Positions 59,958 through 64,000 of a DNA stretch of 64,000 nucleotides are shown here, piece by piece. The translations under genes and the position numbers were made by a program. Position 1 is the first letter of the stretch; each line of letters opens with the position of its first letter. This DNA is from Aphelenchoides besseyi (Eukaryota > Nematoda > Chromadorea > Rhabditida > Aphelenchoididae), in NCBI GenBank assembly GCA_024699855.1, contig JAMPIQ010000001.1, forward strand, positions 1,178,001 to 1,242,000, read 5' to 3'. The notes below the pieces were generated by a model, which made no database searches, had not been told where the DNA came from, and saw nothing but the letters and a program-made list of their open reading frames with translations.

Positions 59958-60891
59958 CGAAACTCTCGAGTGTAAAGTACGTCAAGAACCGCGGTTACAC
60001 TTCCGATCGTTTTACAAGAATATGAGGCGAAAATGTTCACAATGCGCGGTAACGTCTTTTCGCTTGTACAATCAATACGTGAGTCCATGCGCAGTTTTTT
60101 TTATTGTATTTCTATTCATTTTGCAATCAACGTCCGCTAATGAACTCGATCCACAGCGTTTCCGGCCTGTGGTCATTTGACGAGCAAACAAACGGTCTCG
60201 GTCACACGTTTCGATTCACGTTCCCAATGGACAACAATTGACCCTTCGCATTGATCGCACCTAATCCACATCGAATGTCTGGACGTTACGTTTACGAAAC
60301 CAACACTTCGGATATTTGAATCATGAAATCAATTAAGAAACACAAACAAAAGAAAGACTGTTTCTTGTTATTGTTTTCCTTTGTTCAAAAAAGCTACTAC
60401 TCTATTGTCATTTACGTATCGCTGCTTTTGCTCAACATGAAGCTACGTAGTTTCGAAATACTTTTGACGAGACGACTCATGTGTTGGGAATCTAAAAATG
60501 AGTGAGTGCATAAAACTCAGACCCAGGAATCACGCCTTTGTTTGTCATCCACCTTCCAGTTGCCAAATACAGGCAATGCAATCGTGTGGCCATAAGCAAT
60601 TTATGAGCCAGAAAAGGCAAAAATTGAAGAGACCTTGTTTGTTCTGGAACGTCAGGTTGAAGACTAAGTTTGGAAATTGTCGCATCAGTTTGTTATTGAC
60701 TACTCAGACGATCGTTTCGTGCGGTTTAACCGTCGAACAAAACAACTTCGATTTGCTCGGCCCGTTAATACCCGCAGTTTGACGATTGATCACGTCAATT
60801 GGCCAATTTGCTCTCAAAAATACTTTCGACTAATTACTTGTCAAGGAATCAGAGGTGACCTAACTAATAGACTGCGAACTAATTAGTTGAC
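59958..60891. other. Upstream region with fragmentary protein-like frames
   Basis: Between the astacin start and the second innexin. Plus-strand fragments look protein-like: a hydrophobic FFIVFLFILQSTSAN near 60090, FDEQTNGLGHTFRFTFPMDN near 60180-60240 and FVIDYSDDRFVRFNRRTKQL near 60690-60750. They fall in different frames with stops between them. They may be exons of an unrecognised secreted protein or a decayed gene. No confident model can be built. Confidence 0.3.
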
Positions 60892-63450
60892 ATGGTTTTC
60901 TCTGAGGTTGTTGGAACGCTTTCTTTCTTAGGTATTGTTGCAGTTTAGTTTTCCTCAAGAATTGCAGTTTAGTCCCCGTTAACAAAAATTTTTAAAAATA
61001 GCAACACAAAGCGAAATTAGCCTGTGTAAATAACGCCAAAGCTCTTTTATTCTCCTATAGACCACCAATCCATGAGATAACCATGTCTAAAAATTTTAAT
61101 TTAACGAAGCCCAATTGCAATTATCCGAAAGGAGAGCCAACTGCAAGAGTACCCATTTTCAGTGCCTCAATCAGACGATGATTTTGCTGACAGAGTGAGT
61201 TACAAGTGTTGGACCTGTAGAATGGTTTCAGGCTAATTATTACATCACTTCAACTGCTTTGCTGGTTACTGCAGTATTAGTTTCGCTAAAACTGTTTGGA
61301 GGAAGACCATTAGGTAAGACATTGAAAGTGAAACTCACTAATATTTGAGTTACAGAATGTTTCATGCCTGCAGAATTTCGTTCGAGGGATGTTTGAAATC
61401 AGAGATAAAATCAATGTCTATTAACAGCTATTTCTTGTTCAAATAATTAACTCTTATCAGACGTCTGTTAATAATCATTGTTTTTCCTCAGATTTGAAAC
61501 TTAATCTCGAACCTTTTAGTTGGGAAGACTATACAGGTAACACATTCCGATGTCTGATCAAATTATCTGCTGTGTTTAGAGATGTATTGTTTTGCATCGT
61601 CCACTTATTTTGTTCAGCCAAACCAAGAGTTCCCGGATGCTGATCAACGAGATCAGCGTTTGATCTCCTATTACCAATGGATGCCATTTTATTTGGTGAT
61701 TTCGGCTTTCTCGTTCTACGCACCGTGTATGATATGGTTTGTTATAGTCAGTATTCAAGAATTCAAAACAATACCTTTTAGGCGTAATATGTGTAAAGCA
61801 ACTTAAAATTCAATCACGATCATACGAGAGATAATTTCAGACACAAAATCGGGAATTCAATTGAAAGAGTTGGTGAGCTTTGCAAACGACAAGTCGAATA
61901 TCAAACCTGAAAAAAGAGACGACAATATTGCGGGTATGGGCGAGCATTTATCGTCCGTTTTCAAGCACAGATATTCGTTTGGTACTGCTCATCCAATTCA
62001 TCAACATCGATACTTGCGAATTCTAAACCTCCGATTCTACGAAAGTTATCTCACGTTTCTGTATCTTGGCATAAAAGGTCTTTACTTATTGAATGTCGTC
62101 TTCCAGGTACGTTTATGGGACCCGATATCCAATCTGCTTTTCAGATGTTTATGATGAACTACTTTCTCAAAACAAAGAATTACACAGTCTACGGGTTTGG
62201 CGTTCTCATTGATCTCGTTTATGGAAGACGTAAGTCGACTATATATTAACAAGAAAAAGATCATTGAATACCAAATTTTAGCTTGGACAGAAAGTGGCAA
62301 CTTTCCAAGAGTATCGTTTTGTGATTTGGACATTAGGCAGGTCATCATTTTAACGAAACTGTTCAATTAAGTTTAGAGTCTTGGGTAATATTCAACGACA
62401 CACAATTCAATGCGTTCTTGTGGTACGTTTAAGCGTTCAAATAACACAATCTACAATTTTAGATTAATATTTTTATTGAGAAGATATTCGTTTTGCTGTG
62501 GATTTGGTATACAGTGTTGTTTATTGTAACCTTAACTTCATTAATCAATTGGTCCTTATCATCCTTGCCCTTTGAAGCCAGAAAACGGTGCGCAAATGTA
62601 GCTTATCATCAAAGTTCGATAATGTTGTTTAGATTCATTTCTCGTCGTCTCGAACTCGCGGATGTCGAATTCAAACAACATTTGGTGGAAGAGAATTTAA
62701 ATCGATTTGTTTCCGAGTACATAAAAATGGACGGAGTGTTTGTGCTGAAGATGCTCACTATTCATTCAGTTATGTTTTTACCAGAAGCTTATTACCATTC
62801 GATTTTGTTTTTGCTATTAAGCCAAGATGTTTTAGGCGTGCTGATATGCACTGAACTAGTGGATCGAATGTGGGATAAATTCCAAGAAGAACAAAGCAAA
62901 CAAAATGCTGACAACAACGAGGTTTTCCCCGTGGTTCCTCGTGACATCTCAAGACGTAAAACTTCTGTTCTTGTGCCTCTTGTTGCTAGAGCCGAACAAC
63001 GACCATTCTTTCAAGCAGCATCACCTGTGACGCCTAGTAAGTAAAACAAAATGCAACAATCTGCACATCTCTTTCACAGTCACCCCGTACTTTGGAAGCC
63101 CACCAACCGAAAGCATTCTTCGTATGCCAACACAACAAAGCAGTTTTGGTCCAACGACCAGTGGAGCCCCATTGAAATGACGGGTATGATAGCAGTGATA
63201 CAAACTAACCATCTCGCCGTTGAAGTACGAGCGACAATTACGAGAAACTTTGGATAATCGAAACCGCACCGAAACCCAAACCTCGCGACCAATCGATCTC
63301 CCGCGACGTCCTGCCGGCTTCAATGATCGCCGACGTCGAAAAGCTGGTGCCGAATTCAAACAGTCGATATTGACTGCTCAACAGGCCAAAAATCTGTTGG
63401 AAAAACAAGAAGATTTTGATTTTTCCGATGAGCACTCCGACGACCAATGA
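60892..63450 (+). CDS. Innexin gap-junction protein, second copy in window
   Basis: Four-pass gap-junction subunit. The likely start at 60892 reads MVFSEVVGTLSFL, but the join to the next recognised exon was not resolved. From 61.15 kb: PFSVPQSDDDFADR, then ANYYITSTALLVTAVLVSLK (TM1), FGGRPLECFMPAEF, YCFASSTYFVQPNQEFPDAD and the signature YYQWMPFYLVISAFSFYAP (TM2). The second loop FPRVSFCDLDIRQ, IQRHTIQCVLVINIFIEKIF (TM4) and a long tail follow. The tail is basic (GFNDRRRRKAG) and ends EDFDFSDEHSDDQ. One join near 61.39 kb lacks a clean GT donor. It differs strongly from the INX-3-like gene, so it is not a recent tandem copy. Confidence 0.85.
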
Positions 63451-63751
63451 ACTCCAAAGACATTTCGTAATTGTTGCTCTTTCGCATTATTGCATCAAGT
63501 TGTGATTATAAAACACCTTCGTTTCTATTCTACGATCTATTAATTTTAGAAATCTACAAACGTGATGATATTCATAGAGTGAAATGAGCATAAGGAGGGT
63601 TGAGGTGTACGATTATTGATACCGGGAGGTAAACTAAAAGTTGAGACAATTTCAGCAGAGAGACTACGATCAGAATGAAAGTACACGTGCTTATAAATTT
63701 AAAGACTGTTTTCTGAATAAAAGTGACTACTGAGCTAAGTGTGTTTGAAGA
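63451..63751. other. Convergent 3' region
   Basis: 300 bp between the second innexin stop and the kinase stop. AT-rich, presumably two 3' UTRs; nothing else was recognised. Confidence 0.45.
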
Positions 63752-64000
63752 TTAGCGATTTGCGTTGGCTTCTTGCGAATCTTCCGGAATGTGCGGGAGT
63801 ACGTTGGCAAAACGATGTTGAAGAAGCGTTCGAGCGTCCGGACGTTCATCGGGGTTGACTTTAAAGCATTCGTGGAGAAATGAATTTGCGACTTCATTTT
63901 TCTCGATTTCCACAGGGATATTCGGTAGACAACCCATTCCAATGCGAAAGATTATTTGCAGATCGTTTTCGAAGTTATGATACGGCACTTTACCAGTCAA
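63752..64000 (-). CDS. C-terminal end of a MAP3K4/MTK1-like kinase (partial)
   Basis: The last 82 codons of a kinase gene that continues past the right edge. TGKVPYHNFENDLQIIFRIG matches the subdomain IX-X region of MAP3K4 (TGKRPWHEYEHNFQIMYKVG in the human family). The catalytic-domain end follows: FLHECFKVNPDERPDARTLL with the conserved Arg of subdomain XI, then QHRFANVLPHIPEDSQEANA and the stop. MAP3K4 relays stress signals to p38/JNK MAP kinases. The upstream kinase motifs are outside the window, so the assignment rests on this tail only. Confidence 0.8.
   Translation of the reverse strand: MTGKVPYHNFENDLQIIFRIGMGCLPNIPVEIEKNEVANSFLHECFKVNPDERPDARTLLQHRFANVLPHIPEDSQEANANR

Overview
The window is animal nuclear DNA and most likely nematode. 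The genes are close together. Nearly all are split by short introns of about 40-55 bp that end in TTTAG or TTTCAG, and micro-exons of 10-29 nt occur. The gene set fits a nematode: an INX-3-like innexin plus a second innexin, a MEC-4/UNC-8-type DEG/ENaC subunit, an MSP-domain protein, a divergent nuclear receptor, an astacin and an M14 carboxypeptidase with ShK-type tails, and full-length dystrophin. The species and clade cannot be read from the sequence. No bacterial, phage or CRISPR-like content was seen.

Layout, left to right. The first 173 bp on the minus strand are the N-terminus of a protein with the RRKQ-type NuRD-binding motif, with about 2 kb of apparently non-coding DNA upstream. Next come ariadne (RBR ubiquitin ligase, minus) and GPN2 (GTPase, plus), head to head, then an FBXO32/FBXO25-like F-box gene. 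ATM kinase (minus) fills 8157-18436. One of its introns holds a complete plus-strand STAR/KH RNA-binding gene. RMND5, a CTLH/GID ligase subunit, starts head to head with ATM. A carboxypeptidase with a mucin-like and ShK tail follows, then a poorly understood accessory stretch (23.3-30.9 kb). That stretch holds an unrecognised 300-residue gene, a dead but structurally perfect Tc1/mariner-type element with identical 152-bp inverted repeats, a dispersed direct repeat and the MSP-domain gene. Then come the DEG/ENaC gene and CDKAL1 (convergent), dystrophin (36748-50249), an INX-3-like innexin (minus), about 3 kb without a recognisable gene, a nuclear receptor (plus), an astacin (minus), a second innexin (plus) and the C-terminal end of a MAP3K4/MTK1-like kinase (minus, off the right edge).

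The genes do not form one pathway; this is an ordinary compact chromosome segment. Three ubiquitin-system genes (ariadne, F-box, RMND5) lie in the first 20 kb. Several genes are linked to muscle or epithelium in other animals (dystrophin, innexins, DEG/ENaC). No undescribed multi-gene system was found. The most unusual observations are: (1) a tRNA-Lys(CUU) with an 11-nt intron, lying antisense inside an astacin intron; (2) two GC-AG introns in that astacin gene, one splitting the zinc-binding motif; (3) a gene nested inside ATM; (4) the NuRD-motif start at the left edge; (5) a transposon with perfect ends but an inactivated transposase. Exon joins were worked out by eye from reading frame and splice consensus. 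Where exon coordinates are given, the frame sums were checked by hand.
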